Assembly: GCF_002549795.1 (NCBI RefSeq)
Contig: NZ_CP021435.1
Coordinates: 1,178,001 to 1,242,000 of the forward strand
Length of the DNA: 64,000 bases
Source: Halomonas beimenensis
GTDB taxonomy: Bacteria; Pseudomonadota; Gammaproteobacteria; Pseudomonadales; Halomonadaceae
Reading direction: 5' to 3'
Shown piece by piece: positions 42,836 to 54,856 of this stretch. Numbering within the stretch: the first letter of the stretch is position 1; every line of letters begins with the position of its first letter. A model generated the notes under the pieces. That model had not been told where the DNA came from and did no database searches. It was given only the letters and a program-made list of their open reading frames with translations. A program made the translations under genes and the position numbers.

Positions 42836-44290
42836 TCAGCACAGGGCGTCGAGCTTTTCCTTGAGCAGGGCGTTGACCTGCTGGGGGTTGGCGGTGCCCC
42901 GGGAGGCCTTCATCACCTGGCCGACGAAGTAGCCGATCATCTTGCCGCGTTTCTCCGGCTCGGCGTCGCGGTACTGGGCCACCTGGGCGGGGCTGTCGGC
43001 GATGACCTGGTCGATCATGGCCTCGATGGCGCCGGTGTCGGTGACCTGCTTGAGGCCCTTGGTCTCGATGATGGCGTCGGCGGACTCGCCCTCGCCGTGC
43101 CACAGGGCCTGGAACACCTGCTTGGCGGCCTTGCCGCTGATGGTGTCGTCCTTGACCCGAGCGATCAGCTCGCCCAGCTGGTCCGCCGAGACGGGACTGT
43201 CGGCGATGGCCAGACCCTCGCGGTTGAGGGCGCCGGAGAGCTCACCCTGGACCCAGTTGGCGGCCTGCTTGGCGTCGCCGCAGACGGCCTTGACCCGCTC
43301 GAAGTACTCGGCCATGGCGCGGCTCGCCGAGAGCACCCCGGCGTCGTAGGCCGACAGGCCCAGCTCGTCCTGGAAGCGGGCGCGCTTGGCGGCGGGCAGC
43401 TCCGGCAGGTTGTCGCGCAGGTGGTCGACGTAGGCCTGGTCGAGGACCACCGGCAGCAGGTCGGGGCAGGGGAAGTACCGGTAGTCGTTGGCCTCCTCCT
43501 TGGTGCGCATGCTGCGGGTCTCGTCGGCCTCCGGGTCATAGAGGCGGGTCTCCTGGACCACCTCGCCACCGGCCTCGAGCAGCTCGATCTGGCGTTCCAC
43601 CTCGTACTCGATGGCGCGCTCGACGAAGCGGAAGGAGTTGACGTTCTTGATCTCGGCGCGGGTGCCGAAGGTCGTCTCGCCCCTGGGGCGCACCGAGACG
43701 TTGACGTCGCAGCGCATGGAGCCCTCGGCCATGTTGCCGTCCGAGATTCCCAGGTAGGTGACGATGGAGTGGATCGCCTTGAGGTAGGCCGCCGCCTCCT
43801 TGGCCGAGCGCATGTCCGGCTCGGAGACGATCTCCAGCAGCGGGGTGCCGGCCCGGTTCAGGTCGATGCCGGTCATGCCGTGGAAGTCCTCGTGGAGCGA
43901 CTTGCCGGCGTCCTCCTCGAGGTGGGCATGGTGGACGCGCACGGCCTTGGTGCTGCCATCCTCCAGGGTGATCTCGACCTCGCCCGGCCCCACGATGGGG
44001 TGATACATCTGGCTGGTCTGGTAGCCCTTGGGCAGGTCCGGATAGAAGTAGTTCTTGCGGTCGAACACCGAGACCTCGGGGATCTCGGCATGAATGCCCA
44101 GGCCGAACTGCACGGCCATGGCTACGGCCTGCTCGTTGAGCACCGGCAGCACCCCGGGCAGGCCCAGGTCCACGGCGCAGGCCTGGGTGTTGGGCTCGGC
44201 GCCGAAGGCGGTGGAGGCGCCGGAGAAGATCTTGGAACGGGTGGCGAGCTGGACGTGGACTTCCAGGCCGATCACGGTTTCCCATTGCAT
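42836..44290 (-). CDS. gatB: Asp/Glu-tRNA(Asn/Gln) amidotransferase subunit B
   Basis: 484 residues. GatB binds the misacylated Glu-tRNA(Gln) or Asp-tRNA(Asn) and activates it with ATP for amidation. It opens with the family's [20 protein letters not shown] and has [17 protein letters not shown] text ([20 protein letters not shown]), [41 protein letters not shown] and a YqeY-like helical tail. The start at 44290 overlaps the gatA stop by one base (TGATG). The order gatC-gatA-gatB is standard, and cells with this enzyme usually lack one of the direct synthetases. Confidence 0.96.
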   Translation of the reverse strand: MQWETVIGLEVHVQLATRSKIFSGASTAFGAEPNTQACAVDLGLPGVLPVLNEQAVAMAVQFGLGIHAEIPEVSVFDRKNYFYPDLPKGYQTSQMYHPIVGPGEVEITLEDGSTKAVRVHHAHLEEDAGKSLHEDFHGMTGIDLNRAGTPLLEIVSEPDMRSAKEAAAYLKAIHSIVTYLGISDGNMAEGSMRCDVNVSVRPRGETTFGTRAEIKNVNSFRFVERAIEYEVERQIELLEAGGEVVQETRLYDPEADETRSMRTKEEANDYRYFPCPDLLPVVLDQAYVDHLRDNLPELPAAKRARFQDELGLSAYDAGVLSASRAMAEYFERVKAVCGDAKQAANWVQGELSGALNREGLAIADSPVSADQLGELIARVKDDTISGKAAKQVFQALWHGEGESADAIIETKGLKQVTDTGAIEAMIDQVIADSPAQVAQYRDAEPEKRGKMIGYFVGQVMKASRGTANPQQVNALLKEKLDALC

Positions 44291-45750
44291 CAGGCGGTCT
44301 CCTCGGCGAGGGCGGGACGGCGCAGGTGCCAGTCGGTGGCCTGCTGGAACTGGTGGGCGACGTTGAGCAGCCGGGCCTCGGCGAAATGGGTGCCCAGTAT
44401 CTGCAGCCCCACCGGGCGGCCGTTCGCGAAGCCGGCCGGCACGCTGATGCCGGGGATGCCCGCCAGGTTGATGGCGATGGTGTAGATGTCCTGCAGGTAC
44501 ATGGACACCGGATCCTTCTTCGCGCCCAGGTCGAAGGCCGGGGTCGGCGAGGCGGGGCCCATCAGCACGTCCACCTCGTCGAAGGCGTCCAGGAAGTCCT
44601 GGCGGATCAGCCGGCGGACCTTCTGGGCCTTCTTGTAGTAGGCATCGAAGAAGCCCTCGGACAGGGTATGGGTGCCGATCAGGATGCGCCGCTTGACCTC
44701 CTCCCCGAAGCCCTCGGCGCGGGTGCGCTTGTAGAGGTCCATGAGGTCGGCGGGATCCTCGCAGCGATGGCCGAAGCGCACGCCGTCGTAGCGCGACAGG
44801 TTGGAGGAGGCCTCGGCGGGGGCGATCACGTAGTAGGCCGGGATGGCGTAGTGGGTGTGGGGCAGGCTCACCTCGCGAACCGAGGCGCCCAGCGACTCGT
44901 AGACCTTGACCGCCTCGCGCACCGCGCCTTCCACTTCGGGGGAGAGGCCGTCGCCGAAGTACTCCCTGGGCAGGCCGATCTTGAGCCCCGAGAGGGGGGC
45001 GTCGAGGTCGGCGGCATAGTCCGGCACGCCGCGGGCCACGGAGGTGGAGTCGCGCAGGTCGTGGCCGGCGAGCACGCCGAGCAGGTGGGCGCAGTCGGCG
45101 GCCGAACGCGCCATGGGGCCGGCCTGGTCGAGGCTCGAGGCGTAGGCGATCATGCCGTAGCGGGAGACCCGGCCGTAGGTGGGCTTGAGGCCGGTGATGC
45201 CGCAGAAGGCGGCCGGCTGCCGGATCGAGCCGCCGGTGTCGGTGCCGAGTGCCGCCGGGACCAGGCCCGCGGCGACCGCGGCGGCACTGCCGCCGGAGGA
45301 GCCGCCGGGCACGGCGCCGAGATCCCAGGGGTTTTTCACCGGCCCAAAGAAGCTGTTCTCGTTGGACGACCCCATGGCGAACTCGTCCATGTTGGTCTTG
45401 CCGAGGCTGACGGTGCCGGCGTCGGCGAGCTTTTCCACCACGCCGGCGTCGTAGGGCGCGGTGAAGTTGTCGAGCATCCTCGAGCCGCAGCTGGTCTTCA
45501 CGCCTCGCGTGCAGAAGATGTCCTTCAGCGCCAGGGGCAGGCCCGGCAACGGGCCGGCCTCGCCCCTGGCGCGGGCGGCGTCGGCCGCGTCTGCCGCCGC
45601 CAAGGCCTGCTCGGCGGTGACGGTGATAAAGCTGTTGAGGGCGCCATCGTGGCGCTCGATGCGCGCGAGCAGGTGCTCGGTGAGCTCGCGGCTGGAAAAC
45701 TCGCCGGCGGACAGCGCGGCGGCGAGCTCGGTCAGTGTCTTGTCGTGCAT
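44290..45750 (-). CDS. gatA: Asp/Glu-tRNA(Asn/Gln) amidotransferase subunit A
   Basis: 486 residues of the amidase-signature family. The Ser-cisSer-Lys triad comes from Lys in [13 protein letters not shown] (about 78) and the serines in [14 protein letters not shown] and [16 protein letters not shown]. It frees ammonia from glutamine, which passes through a channel to GatB. The start is the ATG at 45750, [13 protein letters not shown]; a much longer frame upstream runs through gatC in another frame and is not real. It lies 46 bases after gatC and overlaps gatB by one base. Confidence 0.96.
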   Translation of the reverse strand: MHDKTLTELAAALSAGEFSSRELTEHLLARIERHDGALNSFITVTAEQALAAADAADAARARGEAGPLPGLPLALKDIFCTRGVKTSCGSRMLDNFTAPYDAGVVEKLADAGTVSLGKTNMDEFAMGSSNENSFFGPVKNPWDLGAVPGGSSGGSAAAVAAGLVPAALGTDTGGSIRQPAAFCGITGLKPTYGRVSRYGMIAYASSLDQAGPMARSAADCAHLLGVLAGHDLRDSTSVARGVPDYAADLDAPLSGLKIGLPREYFGDGLSPEVEGAVREAVKVYESLGASVREVSLPHTHYAIPAYYVIAPAEASSNLSRYDGVRFGHRCEDPADLMDLYKRTRAEGFGEEVKRRILIGTHTLSEGFFDAYYKKAQKVRRLIRQDFLDAFDEVDVLMGPASPTPAFDLGAKKDPVSMYLQDIYTIAINLAGIPGISVPAGFANGRPVGLQILGTHFAEARLLNVAHQFQQATDWHLRRPALAEETA

Positions 45751-45796
45751 GGGCCCGGGGCTCCGTGAAGACTTGCCAGTAACGATGAGGGCGCGC

Positions 45797-46084
45797 TCAT
45801 TCGACGACGCGCGGCACCAGGTAGAGGCCGTTCTCCACCGCCGGCGCGCAGCGCTGGAAGGTTTCGCGCTGGTCGGCCTCGGTGACCTCGTCGGCGCGCA
45901 GGCGCTGGGTGGCATCCAGCGGATGGGCCAGGGGGGCGACGCCGTCGGTGTCGAGCGCCTGGAGCTGGTCGACCATCTCCAGGATGCGCCCCAGGTCGCC
46001 CAGGTAGCGGTCGGCTTCACCCTCGTCCAGGCCGAGTCGGGCCAGGTGGGCGGCCCTGAGAACGTCTGCGTGTTCAAGCGCCAT
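45797..46084 (-). CDS. gatC: Asp/Glu-tRNA(Asn/Gln) amidotransferase subunit C
   Basis: 95 residues, the usual length. It clamps GatA to GatB and helps GatA fold. Visible family text: [59 protein letters not shown] and [12 protein letters not shown]. The ATG at 46084 starts the gatCAB operon and is divergent from mreB, 170 bases away. Confidence 0.95.
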   Translation of the reverse strand: MALEHADVLRAAHLARLGLDEGEADRYLGDLGRILEMVDQLQALDTDGVAPLAHPLDATQRLRADEVTEADQRETFQRCAPAVENGLYLVPRVVE

Positions 46085-46134
46085 GATCCGGTGTCCTCGA
46101 AAGGGTGGGGAAAAGACGGAAAATCCTACCATAA

Positions 46135-47292
<1,158 letters not shown>

Positions 47293-47488
47293 TCAGGTAC
47301 GGAACTCTGCCGGCGCGGGGACATCTCTGGGACATGTCGCGTTCGGTCTCCCATCCCATGGCATCCTCGATCATTGCCCGGTGGGGCCGGTGTCCGCATG
47401 CGCCCAACGCTGAAAGGCGGGGCGATGGTTGGGGTGTGCGTGGCTCCGTCGGCGGGGGCACGGAAGGAGAATTGAGGGGGAGAACGCT

Positions 47489-48406
47489 ATCAAGCCGCTG
47501 TTCTCGCACGGGTCGGTGCCGGGTTATCGCATGCTCTTGTGTGCGGTCCTCGCGGCCGCGCTGATGTTCGCCGACCTGCGTTTCACCCGCATGGAGCCCG
47601 TGCGGGCCCAGCTCTCCACCCTGGTGGCGCCCATCCAGTGGGCGGTCAGCCTCCCCAGCGACGTCCTCAACTGGGCCGCCCTGTCGCTCTCCGACCAGCG
47701 TGAGCTCGTGGAGGAGAATCGGCGCCTGCGGGAGCAGATCCTCACCCTGTCCCATCGTGTGCAGCGCATGGCCAGCCTGACCGCCGAGAACGTTCGGTTG
47801 CGCGAGCTGCTTTCCGCCACCCGGGAGCGGGACATCCCCTTCATCACCGCCGAGTTGCTGTCGCTGGACCCCGACCCCTTCAGCCATCGCATGGTGATCG
47901 ATCGTGGCCGGCGCGACGGCGTCTTCGTCGGTCAGCCGGTGATGGATGCCGCCGGGCTGGTGGGGCAGGTGACCTCGGTATCGGCCTACGCCAGCCGGGT
48001 GCTGCTGGTCGCCGATGCCAGCCATGCGCTGCCGGTGCAGGTCAATCGCAACGGCCTGCGCTTCGTGGCTCAGGGCACCGGCCAGTACGACGCCCTCAGC
48101 GTGCTCCACGTGCCCGACACCGCGGACATCCGTGAAGGCGACCTGCTGGTGACCTCGGGCCTGGCCGGCCGCTTCCCGCCCGGCTACCCGGTGGCGCGGG
48201 TCTCCTCGGTCGTCCACGACCCCGGTCAGCCCTTCGCCCGGGTCGACGCCCGCCCGGTGGCCCAGCTGCAGCGTGCCCGGCACTTCCTGTTGCTGTTCCC
48301 CCCCGAGGTGCCTGAGGCCCCGGGCCGGGGGGGCTGGACCGCCCGGCTCGATCCGGCCGCCATCGAGGCGGCCATCGAGCTGATGGCCCCGCGCGAGGAG
48401 GAGTGA
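47489..48406 (+). CDS. mreC: Rod-shape-determining protein MreC
   Basis: About 305 residues: a short cytoplasmic start (IKPLFSHGSVPGYR), one membrane helix (MLLCAVLAAALMFADLRF), a coiled coil at about 55-95 (QRELVEENRRLREQILTL, SLTAENVRLRELLSATRE), and the beta-rich periplasmic domain ending in FPPGYPVARV and DPGQPFARV. MreC links MreB/MreD to the wall synthases. The start is doubtful. The family N-terminus begins at an ATC codon (47489) that has GAGGGGGAG six bases upstream but no ATG, GTG or TTG in front of it. The nearest ordinary in-frame starts are GTG 47516 and ATG 47528, which would cut into the conserved segment, and TTG 47429, which would extend it. The stop overlaps mreD. Confidence 0.88.
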   Translation: MKPLFSHGSVPGYRMLLCAVLAAALMFADLRFTRMEPVRAQLSTLVAPIQWAVSLPSDVLNWAALSLSDQRELVEENRRLREQILTLSHRVQRMASLTAENVRLRELLSATRERDIPFITAELLSLDPDPFSHRMVIDRGRRDGVFVGQPVMDAAGLVGQVTSVSAYASRVLLVADASHALPVQVNRNGLRFVAQGTGQYDALSVLHVPDTADIREGDLLVTSGLAGRFPPGYPVARVSSVVHDPGQPFARVDARPVAQLQRARHFLLLFPPEVPEAPGRGGWTARLDPAAIEAAIELMAPREEE

Positions 48407-48894
48407 TGGCGAACCGTTCGGTGGCGAGCCTGCCCTGGATCTGGCTGAGCCTTCTGCTGGCGTTGTGTCTGCAGGTGATGCCCCTGGCCGATGGCTGGCA
48501 GATCTGGCGGCCCGACTGGCTGGGCCTGATGCTGATCTACTGGTGCATGAAGGCGCCGCAGAAGGTCGGCGTCTTCCACGGCTTCGTGCTCGGTATCCTG
48601 GTCGATCTCCTGGAAGGCGCGCCGTTGGGCCAGAACGCGCTGCTGCTGTCGCTGCTGGCCTTCCTGTGCGCGCTGGTCTACCCGCGGTTCCGGGCCTATT
48701 CCCTGCTCCAGCAGGCGGTGCTGATCCTGGTGCTGCTGGGCACGGTGCAGCTCGTCGAGCAGTGGCTCCGCACCTTGCTCGGGCCCTTCTCTATCCACCT
48801 GTCGTTCCTGCTGCCCTCCCTGATCGGGGCGGTGCTCTGGCCCTGGCTGACCACGCTGTTCCGCGTCTTCCGCCGTCGCCCCGTGGAGGAATGA
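48406..48894 (+). CDS. mreD: Rod-shape-determining protein MreD
   Basis: 162 residues, an integral inner-membrane protein with about five helices ([62 protein letters not shown], and two near the C-terminus). The [20 protein letters not shown] segment is the most conserved part of the family. It forms a complex with MreC in the elongasome. The ATG at 48406 overlaps the mreC stop (TGATG) and follows GAGGAGGAG; a GTG three bases earlier is also possible. Confidence 0.94.
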   Translation: MANRSVASLPWIWLSLLLALCLQVMPLADGWQIWRPDWLGLMLIYWCMKAPQKVGVFHGFVLGILVDLLEGAPLGQNALLLSLLAFLCALVYPRFRAYSLLQQAVLILVLLGTVQLVEQWLRTLLGPFSIHLSFLLPSLIGAVLWPWLTTLFRVFRRRPVEE

Positions 48895-48907
48895 ACCTGG
48901 AGGCCTC

Positions 48908-49501
48908 ATGTCGTTCGCGAGTCCCCTGATCTGCCTGGCCTCGGCGTCTCCCCGGCGTCGCGACCTGCTGGCCGCCATCGACGTGCCGGTCGAGGTGCGC
49001 CCGGTGGATATCGACGAGACCCCGCGCCCCGGCGAGGCGGCCGAGGCCTATGTGACGCGCCTGGCCGAGGAGAAGGCTCGCGCCGGCTCGCGGCTGAGCA
49101 CCCTGCCGTCCCTGGGCTCGGATACCACCGTGGTGCGGGACGGCGAGATCCTCGGCAAGCCCCGGGACCGGGCGCACGCCGCGGCCATGCTGCGTTCGCT
49201 GTCCGGGCGAAGCCACGAGGTGCTGACCGCGGTGGCCGTCACCGGCCCGGCCGGGGTGCTCGCCGACTGCGTCCACACCCGGGTGACCCTGCGCGAGATC
49301 GGCGAGGCGGAGATCGCCGCCTACTGGGCCTCCGGGGAGCCGGCGGACAAGGCCGGCGGCTATGCCATCCAGGGCCGGGCGGCGATCTTCGTCGCCCGCA
49401 TCGAGGGCAGCCATTCGGCGGTGGTCGGCCTGCCGCTGTTCGAGACCGCGGCGCTGCTCGATCGGCAGGGCGTGCCGTTATGGAATCGCGCTATGTCATA
49501 A
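48908..49501 (+). CDS. maf: Maf-family nucleoside triphosphate pyrophosphatase
   Basis: 197 residues, equal to E. coli YhdE. It cleaves dTTP, UTP and related pyrimidine triphosphates to monophosphate and pyrophosphate, preventing uptake of modified nucleotides. The family signature [10 protein letters not shown] is at the N-terminus, then [37 protein letters not shown] (the metal-binding Asp) and [19 protein letters not shown]. The ATG at 48908 follows CCTGGAGGCCTC. It sits between mreD and rng, as in E. coli and Pseudomonas. Confidence 0.95.
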   Translation: MSFASPLICLASASPRRRDLLAAIDVPVEVRPVDIDETPRPGEAAEAYVTRLAEEKARAGSRLSTLPSLGSDTTVVRDGEILGKPRDRAHAAAMLRSLSGRSHEVLTAVAVTGPAGVLADCVHTRVTLREIGEAEIAAYWASGEPADKAGGYAIQGRAAIFVARIEGSHSAVVGLPLFETAALLDRQGVPLWNRAMS

Positions 49502-49534
49502 TGAGCCCAGTTTCCTCTGGACAAGGATTTCCGC

Positions 49535-50998
49535 ATGAGCGGTGAAGTACTCATCAACCTGACGCCGATGGAGACCCGGGTCGCCGTGGTGGAGAACGGC
49601 GTGCTGCAGGAAGCCTTCATCGAGCGCGCCCGACGCCGCGGCATCGTCGGCAACATCTACAAGGGCAAGGTGGTCCGGGTGCTGCCGGGCATGCAGGCCG
49701 CCTTCGTCGACATCGGCCTCGACCGGGCCGCCTTCATCCATGCCCACGAGGTGATGCCCCCGGGGACCCCGGCCGACGAGCAGGTCTCCATCGCCCAGCT
49801 GCTCCACGAGGGGCAGTCGCTGGTGGTGCAGGTCACCAAGGATCCCATCGGGTCCAAGGGCGCCCGCCTCACGACCCATCTCTCGGTACCGTCGCGCTAT
49901 CTGGTCTACATGCCGGACTCGCCGCACAACGGCGTCTCCCAGCGGATCGAGGACGAGGGCGAGCGCGAGCGGCTGCGGGATCTGGTGGAGGCCGCCCAGG
50001 CCGAGCAGACCCTCGAGGTGACGGGCGGCTTCATCGTGCGTACCGCCGCCGAGGGGGTGAGCCTGGAGGAGATGGTCGGCGACATGCACTTCCTGCTCCG
50101 CCTGTGGCGCAAGGTCAGCGAGCGCAAGATCAGCGCCCCGGCCCCCAGCGTGATCTACGACGACCTGCCACTGTTCATGCGCACTCTGCGCGACGTGATG
50201 CGGGACGACATCGAGAAGGTCCGCATCGATTCCCGGGAGAACTATGTCAAGCTCGTCGAGTTCGCCGAGGAGTTCATGCCCTCGGCCGTGGAGCGCATCG
50301 AGCACTATGCCGGCGAGCGGCCGATCTTCGACCTGTTCAGCGTCGAGGACGAGATCCAGAAGGCGCTGGGTCGCAAGGTGCAGCTCAAGTCGGGGGGGTA
50401 CCTGGTCATCGATCCCACCGAGGCCATGACCACCATCGACGTCAACACCGGCGGCTTCGTGGGGCATCGCAACCTCGAGGAAACCATCTTCAAGACCAAC
50501 CTCGAGGCCGCCACCGCCATCGCCCGTCAGCTTCGACTGCGCAATCTCGGCGGCATCATCATCATCGACTTCATCGACATGGAGGATCCGGAGCACCAGC
50601 GCCAGGTGCTGCGGGTACTGGAGAAGGCCCTGGAGCGGGATCACGCCAAGACCAAGTGTACCGGCGTCACCGAGCTGGGCCTGGTCCAGGTGACCCGCAA
50701 GCGGACCCGGGAAAGCCTGGAGCAGACCCTCTGCGAGGCCTGCCCGGCCTGCCAGGGCCGCGGCACGCTCAAGACGCCGGAATCCGTGTGCTACGAGATC
50801 TTCCGCGAGATCCTCCGCGAGGAGCGGGCCTACAGCGCCGAGACCTACACCGTCCTGGCCTCCCAGTCGGTGGTGGACCGGCTCCTCGACGAGGAATCCG
50901 CAGCGGTGGCGGACCTGGAAGAGTTCATCGGCAAGACCATTCGCTTCCAGGTGGAATCCCATTACTCCCAGGAGCAGTACGATATCGTGCTGATGTGA
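49535..50998 (+). CDS. rng: Ribonuclease G
   Basis: 487 residues, against 489 in E. coli. An S1 domain (about 35-130: RRRGIVGNIYKGKVVRVLPG, FVDIGLDRAAFIHAHEV) precedes the RNase-H-like and DNase-I-like catalytic parts. The metal-binding aspartates are in TIDVNTGGFVGHRNLEE and IIIIDFIDMED, and the zinc link that joins subunits is CEACPACQGRG. It is a single-strand endonuclease that trims 16S rRNA 5' ends and mRNAs. It lacks the long C-terminal scaffold of RNase E. The ATG at 49535 follows ACAAGGATTTCCGC. It lies three bases before yhdP. Confidence 0.96.
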   Translation: MSGEVLINLTPMETRVAVVENGVLQEAFIERARRRGIVGNIYKGKVVRVLPGMQAAFVDIGLDRAAFIHAHEVMPPGTPADEQVSIAQLLHEGQSLVVQVTKDPIGSKGARLTTHLSVPSRYLVYMPDSPHNGVSQRIEDEGERERLRDLVEAAQAEQTLEVTGGFIVRTAAEGVSLEEMVGDMHFLLRLWRKVSERKISAPAPSVIYDDLPLFMRTLRDVMRDDIEKVRIDSRENYVKLVEFAEEFMPSAVERIEHYAGERPIFDLFSVEDEIQKALGRKVQLKSGGYLVIDPTEAMTTIDVNTGGFVGHRNLEETIFKTNLEAATAIARQLRLRNLGGIIIIDFIDMEDPEHQRQVLRVLEKALERDHAKTKCTGVTELGLVQVTRKRTRESLEQTLCEACPACQGRGTLKTPESVCYEIFREILREERAYSAETYTVLASQSVVDRLLDEESAAVADLEEFIGKTIRFQVESHYSQEQYDIVLM

Positions 50999-51001
50999 GT
51001 C

Positions 51002-54000
51002 ATGGCGCCGACCCGGCTGGTCATCCGCTGGACCCTCACGCTGCTGGCGGCGGCGCTGACGCTGGCGGCGCTGTTGACGATCGTGCTGCGCCTGGCGCTC
51101 GGCCAGGCGGACCTGCTTGCGCCTCGCCTGGAGGCACTGCTGTCGGCTCGTTTCGAGGCCGCGGTGACCCTGGAGGGACTCGACGGCGGTCTGGAGGGCC
51201 CGGATCCGCGCCTGGCCCTGCGCGGTCTCGAAGTCCGCTCGCGGCCCGACCGCGGTGACCGTCCCCTGTTGGAGCTGGATGCCGCCCGGTTGCGTCTGGA
51301 CGCCCCGGCGAGCCTGCGCGAGGGCATGCCGGTCGTGGCCGACGCTCGCCTCTCCGGCCTGACCCTGCACCTCTATCAGGCCGACGACGGCCGCTGGCAC
51401 TGGCCGGAGCCCGCCGACATCCCCCCCGAGCTGATTCCCGAACGCGAATTCGATCTGGCGAGGCTCGATTTCTGGGTCGGGGTTCTGCTGCGTCAGCGCG
51501 CCTGGGCCGAGGATCTTCGGGTAGTGCTCCACGGCCGGCATCGGGAGGCCGTGCTGGAGGCGCCTCGGTTGCTGATGGTCGGCGATGCCCGCCGGGTCCA
51601 CCTGGAGGGCGAGGTCTTCCTCGAGGGCCGGCCGGCGCACCAGGCCCTGAGGGTGGTGATGGAGGTGGTGCCCGGGGCGGGCGGTCTCGAGGACTTCGGC
51701 GCCGCTCTGCAGGCCGACATGAACCTGGCGAGCCTCGCCGGCCTGTCGTCGCTGCTGGGTGTCGAGGCGCTGCCGAGGCTCGACGACGCCGAGGGGGAGG
51801 CCCGGCTCTGGGCCCGCTGGACCCATGGGCGGCTCGCCGACGTGCGCCTGGACCTCGGCGCGCCCCGCCTGGCGATGCGCCAGGCCGATTCCCCGGGGGG
51901 AAGCGGCGAGGGGGCGGGGATCGTGCTGGAAGGGGCCGCCTTGCGGGGACAGTGGCGACGGGAGTCTGCCGAGGAGGCCTGGCAGGCATGGATCCAGGGC
52001 GACGTTCGGCGGGTGAGCGGCCTCGACCCCATGGGGAGCGGACCGCCCTTGCCCCGGAACTGGCACCTCAGGGAGCTGGATGACGGCTGGTGGCTCAACA
52101 CCAGCGGCTTCGATCTTGCCGCCCTGGCCGCCTGGCGCCCGCGACTCCCGCTGCCCGAGGCGCTCGACGAGGCCCTGGCCAGCCTGTCGCCCCGCGGGCG
52201 GGTCACCGCCCTGGGCGTCGGGCGCCGAGAGGGGCAGTGGCAGGCCCGCGTCAGCGCCACCCGGGTCGCCGTCGATCCGTGGCGACATGCCCCGGGAGGC
52301 GGTCCCCTCGACCTCTGGGTCACCGCCGAGGGTCGGCGCGGCCAGGTGCGCTTCGTCGACGCCGGCGAGGCCACCCTGGCCTTCCCGCGGATCTTCGGCG
52401 AGCCCTTGGCCCTGGAGCGCGCGAGCGGGGTCGTGAACTGGGTCTATGCGGGCTCCCGCACCCGGGTGAACGGCAGGGACCTGCAGGTCGGATGGCGCGG
52501 TGCCGACGTCCACGGCTGCTTCGGGCTCTCCCTCGGCGGGCCGGGGAGAGGGGGCTTCGGGCTGGCGCTGGACCTTCACGACGTCGATGCCGTCTCGCGA
52601 CCCTTGACCGACTGGCTCCCCATGCCCCTGCTGGAGGAGCGAACCCCGGCGCTCGCCGACTGGCTGGGCGGGGGCCTTGCCGGGCGGGTGCCCGAGGGCA
52701 GCCTGCGGCTGCATCTTCCCCTGCGTCGTCGCGATGGGCCGCTCGAGCCCATCGAGCCGAGGCTCGCCCTGGATCTCGCGGTCGAGGACGGCCGCCTGCC
52801 CTTTGCCCCCGGCTGGCCGGCCCTGGAGGGCGTCGCCGGTCGACTGCGGCTGGCCGAGGGACGGCTCTCCGCCGAGGTGAATCGGGCCGAGAGTCTCGGG
52901 ATCCGCGCCAGGGAAGGGCGCGTTCGACTGATCGACGGGCGCCTGACCGTCGAGGCGCCCCTCGTCGCCGAGGCCGACGCGCTGGCGCGCTACCTGGCCG
53001 CCATGCCCGTCGAGGGGGCCGACGTCGCCGCCGACTGGCGAGGGGAGGGGACGCTCGCCGCGGAGCTCGGCCTGGACCTGACCCTGGAGGCGCTCGACTC
53101 CCTGGCCCTGGACATCGACGGTGACGCCTCCCTGGCGCGGCTGGTGCATGACCCCAGCGGCCTGGCCTTCTCGGACCTGAGCGGCCCCGTGGCCTGGCGG
53201 CAGCGAGGCGAAGCCGGTGTCCTGGAAGGCGAGCTGGACGGGCGCCTGCTCGGCGGCCCCTTCTCGGCGGACCTGGACAGCGAGGACGAGCGACTGGCGT
53301 TCTCGGGGACGGCCACCGCGGAGGCCCTGGGGACCCTCGGCGCCCCGGCCGGGATCGAACGGATCCTGTCGGGGAGGATACCCTGGCGAGGCCGCCTGAA
53401 CCTGGGCGGGGAGGCACCGACCCTGACCCTGGAGAGCGACCTGAGGGGACTGGCGATCGAGCTTCCCGCGCCGCTCGGCAAGGCCGCCGCCGCGTCCCGC
53501 GGGCTGCGCCTGGAGACGACCCTCGGGGCGTCCTCCCGCCTCTCCGGGGCGCTGGGGGAGCGACTGGGGTGGCGCTGGCGGCCCGAGGGCGGTGGCCAGG
53601 GGCAGGTCTGGCTCGGCCGCCAGGCGCCGGCGACCTGGCCGGCCGCGCCCGGCTGGTCGCTGCAGGCCTACCTGCCGCGCATGGCGCCCAGGGACTGGGC
53701 GACGGCCCTGGCGCCGCTGGCCGCCGCCCGCGGCGGGGAGGGCGGGCCCGCGAAGGTCGCGCGACTGACCCTGGACACCGACTGCCTGAGCGTCGAGGGG
53801 CGCTGCCTGGGCTCGCTGATCGTGGAAGGGGAGACGGTGCCGGGGGGCTGGAGCCTGGCCCTGGACGGCAGCCTGATGGCCGGCCGGCTCGACTACCGGA
53901 AGGGGCTGGATCGCCCCCTGGATCTGGCGCTGTCCCGGCTGCGGCTCGACGGCCTGGTGCCCCCGGACGGCTCCGGCGGGGGCCGCCTGCTTGAGGAGGT

Positions 54001-54856
54001 CGCGGTGCCCCCGGACCCGGTGGCGATTCCCTCGGGGCTCGTCGCGCTGCCGGCCGGTCGTCTGCGGGTCGACGAGCTGGCCTTCCGGGGACGTCGTCTC
54101 GGTCCCCTGACCGCCTACTGGCGGGCCGCACCGGAGCGCCTGGTGATCGATCCGCTGGGCCTCACCCTCGGCGAGATCAGCGCCCGCGGCAGCCTGACCT
54201 GGGAGGCCACCGGGCCCGAGGCCAGCCTGACCCGGGCGCGGCTGGACCTGGATGGGCGGGACCTCGGCACGGCGTTGGCGGCGCTGGGCCAGCCGGTGGC
54301 GATCCGCAGTGCCGAGACTCGGGTCGACAGCCAGCTGGCCTGGCCCGGCGCACCCTGGCAGTTCGCTCTCTCGCGGTCCCGCGGCAGTGTGGAGGTGGCG
54401 CTGCGCGACGGTCGCTTCGTCAACCTGGAATCGCCCTCGGCCCGGGTGGTCGGGCTGCTCAACGTGGACAACCTGCTGCGTCGCCTGACCCTGGACTTCT
54501 CCGACGTCACCGGTCGCGGCACGGCCTTCGACCGTGTCACCGGCGCCGCGACCCTGTATGGTGGGGTGCTGGAGACGCGCGGTCCGGTGGAGATCGAGGG
54601 GCCGGCCACCCGCTTCACCCTGGACGGCAGCGTGGACCTGGTGCGGCGGGAACTCGACCAGCGCCTCGGCGTCACACTTCCGGTCAGCAACAACCTGCCG
54701 CTGGCGGCGGTGATCGCCGGCGCGCCCGTGGTGGGAGGGGCGCTGTTCATCGCCGACAAGCTGTTCGGCGATGCCCTGGATCGCGTGACCCGAATTCACT
54801 ATCGCGTGGAGGGGCCCTGGACCTCGCCACGCATCGCTCTGGAAAGTGCCGAATGA
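51002..54856 (+). CDS. yhdP: YhdP-family AsmA-like envelope protein
   Basis: 1284 residues, against 1266 in E. coli. One N-terminal membrane helix ([20 protein letters not shown]) is followed by a very long periplasmic region made of repeating beta segments of the AsmA/DUF3971 type, ending with a conserved block ([53 protein letters not shown]). YhdP, with TamB and YdbH, carries phospholipids from the inner to the outer membrane through a bridge-like groove. The stop overlaps tldD as ATGA. GC content is very high over the middle, which leaves long spurious open frames on the other strand. Confidence 0.93.
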   Translation: MAPTRLVIRWTLTLLAAALTLAALLTIVLRLALGQADLLAPRLEALLSARFEAAVTLEGLDGGLEGPDPRLALRGLEVRSRPDRGDRPLLELDAARLRLDAPASLREGMPVVADARLSGLTLHLYQADDGRWHWPEPADIPPELIPEREFDLARLDFWVGVLLRQRAWAEDLRVVLHGRHREAVLEAPRLLMVGDARRVHLEGEVFLEGRPAHQALRVVMEVVPGAGGLEDFGAALQADMNLASLAGLSSLLGVEALPRLDDAEGEARLWARWTHGRLADVRLDLGAPRLAMRQADSPGGSGEGAGIVLEGAALRGQWRRESAEEAWQAWIQGDVRRVSGLDPMGSGPPLPRNWHLRELDDGWWLNTSGFDLAALAAWRPRLPLPEALDEALASLSPRGRVTALGVGRREGQWQARVSATRVAVDPWRHAPGGGPLDLWVTAEGRRGQVRFVDAGEATLAFPRIFGEPLALERASGVVNWVYAGSRTRVNGRDLQVGWRGADVHGCFGLSLGGPGRGGFGLALDLHDVDAVSRPLTDWLPMPLLEERTPALADWLGGGLAGRVPEGSLRLHLPLRRRDGPLEPIEPRLALDLAVEDGRLPFAPGWPALEGVAGRLRLAEGRLSAEVNRAESLGIRAREGRVRLIDGRLTVEAPLVAEADALARYLAAMPVEGADVAADWRGEGTLAAELGLDLTLEALDSLALDIDGDASLARLVHDPSGLAFSDLSGPVAWRQRGEAGVLEGELDGRLLGGPFSADLDSEDERLAFSGTATAEALGTLGAPAGIERILSGRIPWRGRLNLGGEAPTLTLESDLRGLAIELPAPLGKAAAASRGLRLETTLGASSRLSGALGERLGWRWRPEGGGQGQVWLGRQAPATWPAAPGWSLQAYLPRMAPRDWATALAPLAAARGGEGGPAKVARLTLDTDCLSVEGRCLGSLIVEGETVPGGWSLALDGSLMAGRLDYRKGLDRPLDLALSRLRLDGLVPPDGSGGGRLLEEVAVPPDPVAIPSGLVALPAGRLRVDELAFRGRRLGPLTAYWRAAPERLVIDPLGLTLGEISARGSLTWEATGPEASLTRARLDLDGRDLGTALAALGQPVAIRSAETRVDSQLAWPGAPWQFALSRSRGSVEVALRDGRFVNLESPSARVVGLLNVDNLLRRLTLDFSDVTGRGTAFDRVTGAATLYGGVLETRGPVEIEGPATRFTLDGSVDLVRRELDQRLGVTLPVSNNLPLAAVIAGAPVVGGALFIADKLFGDALDRVTRIHYRVEGPWTSPRIALESAE

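Noticed and set aside
45751..46077. N-terminal extension of gatA through gatC
   Set aside because: The open frame runs out of frame through gatC, a clear family member; the extension has no similarity to GatA.
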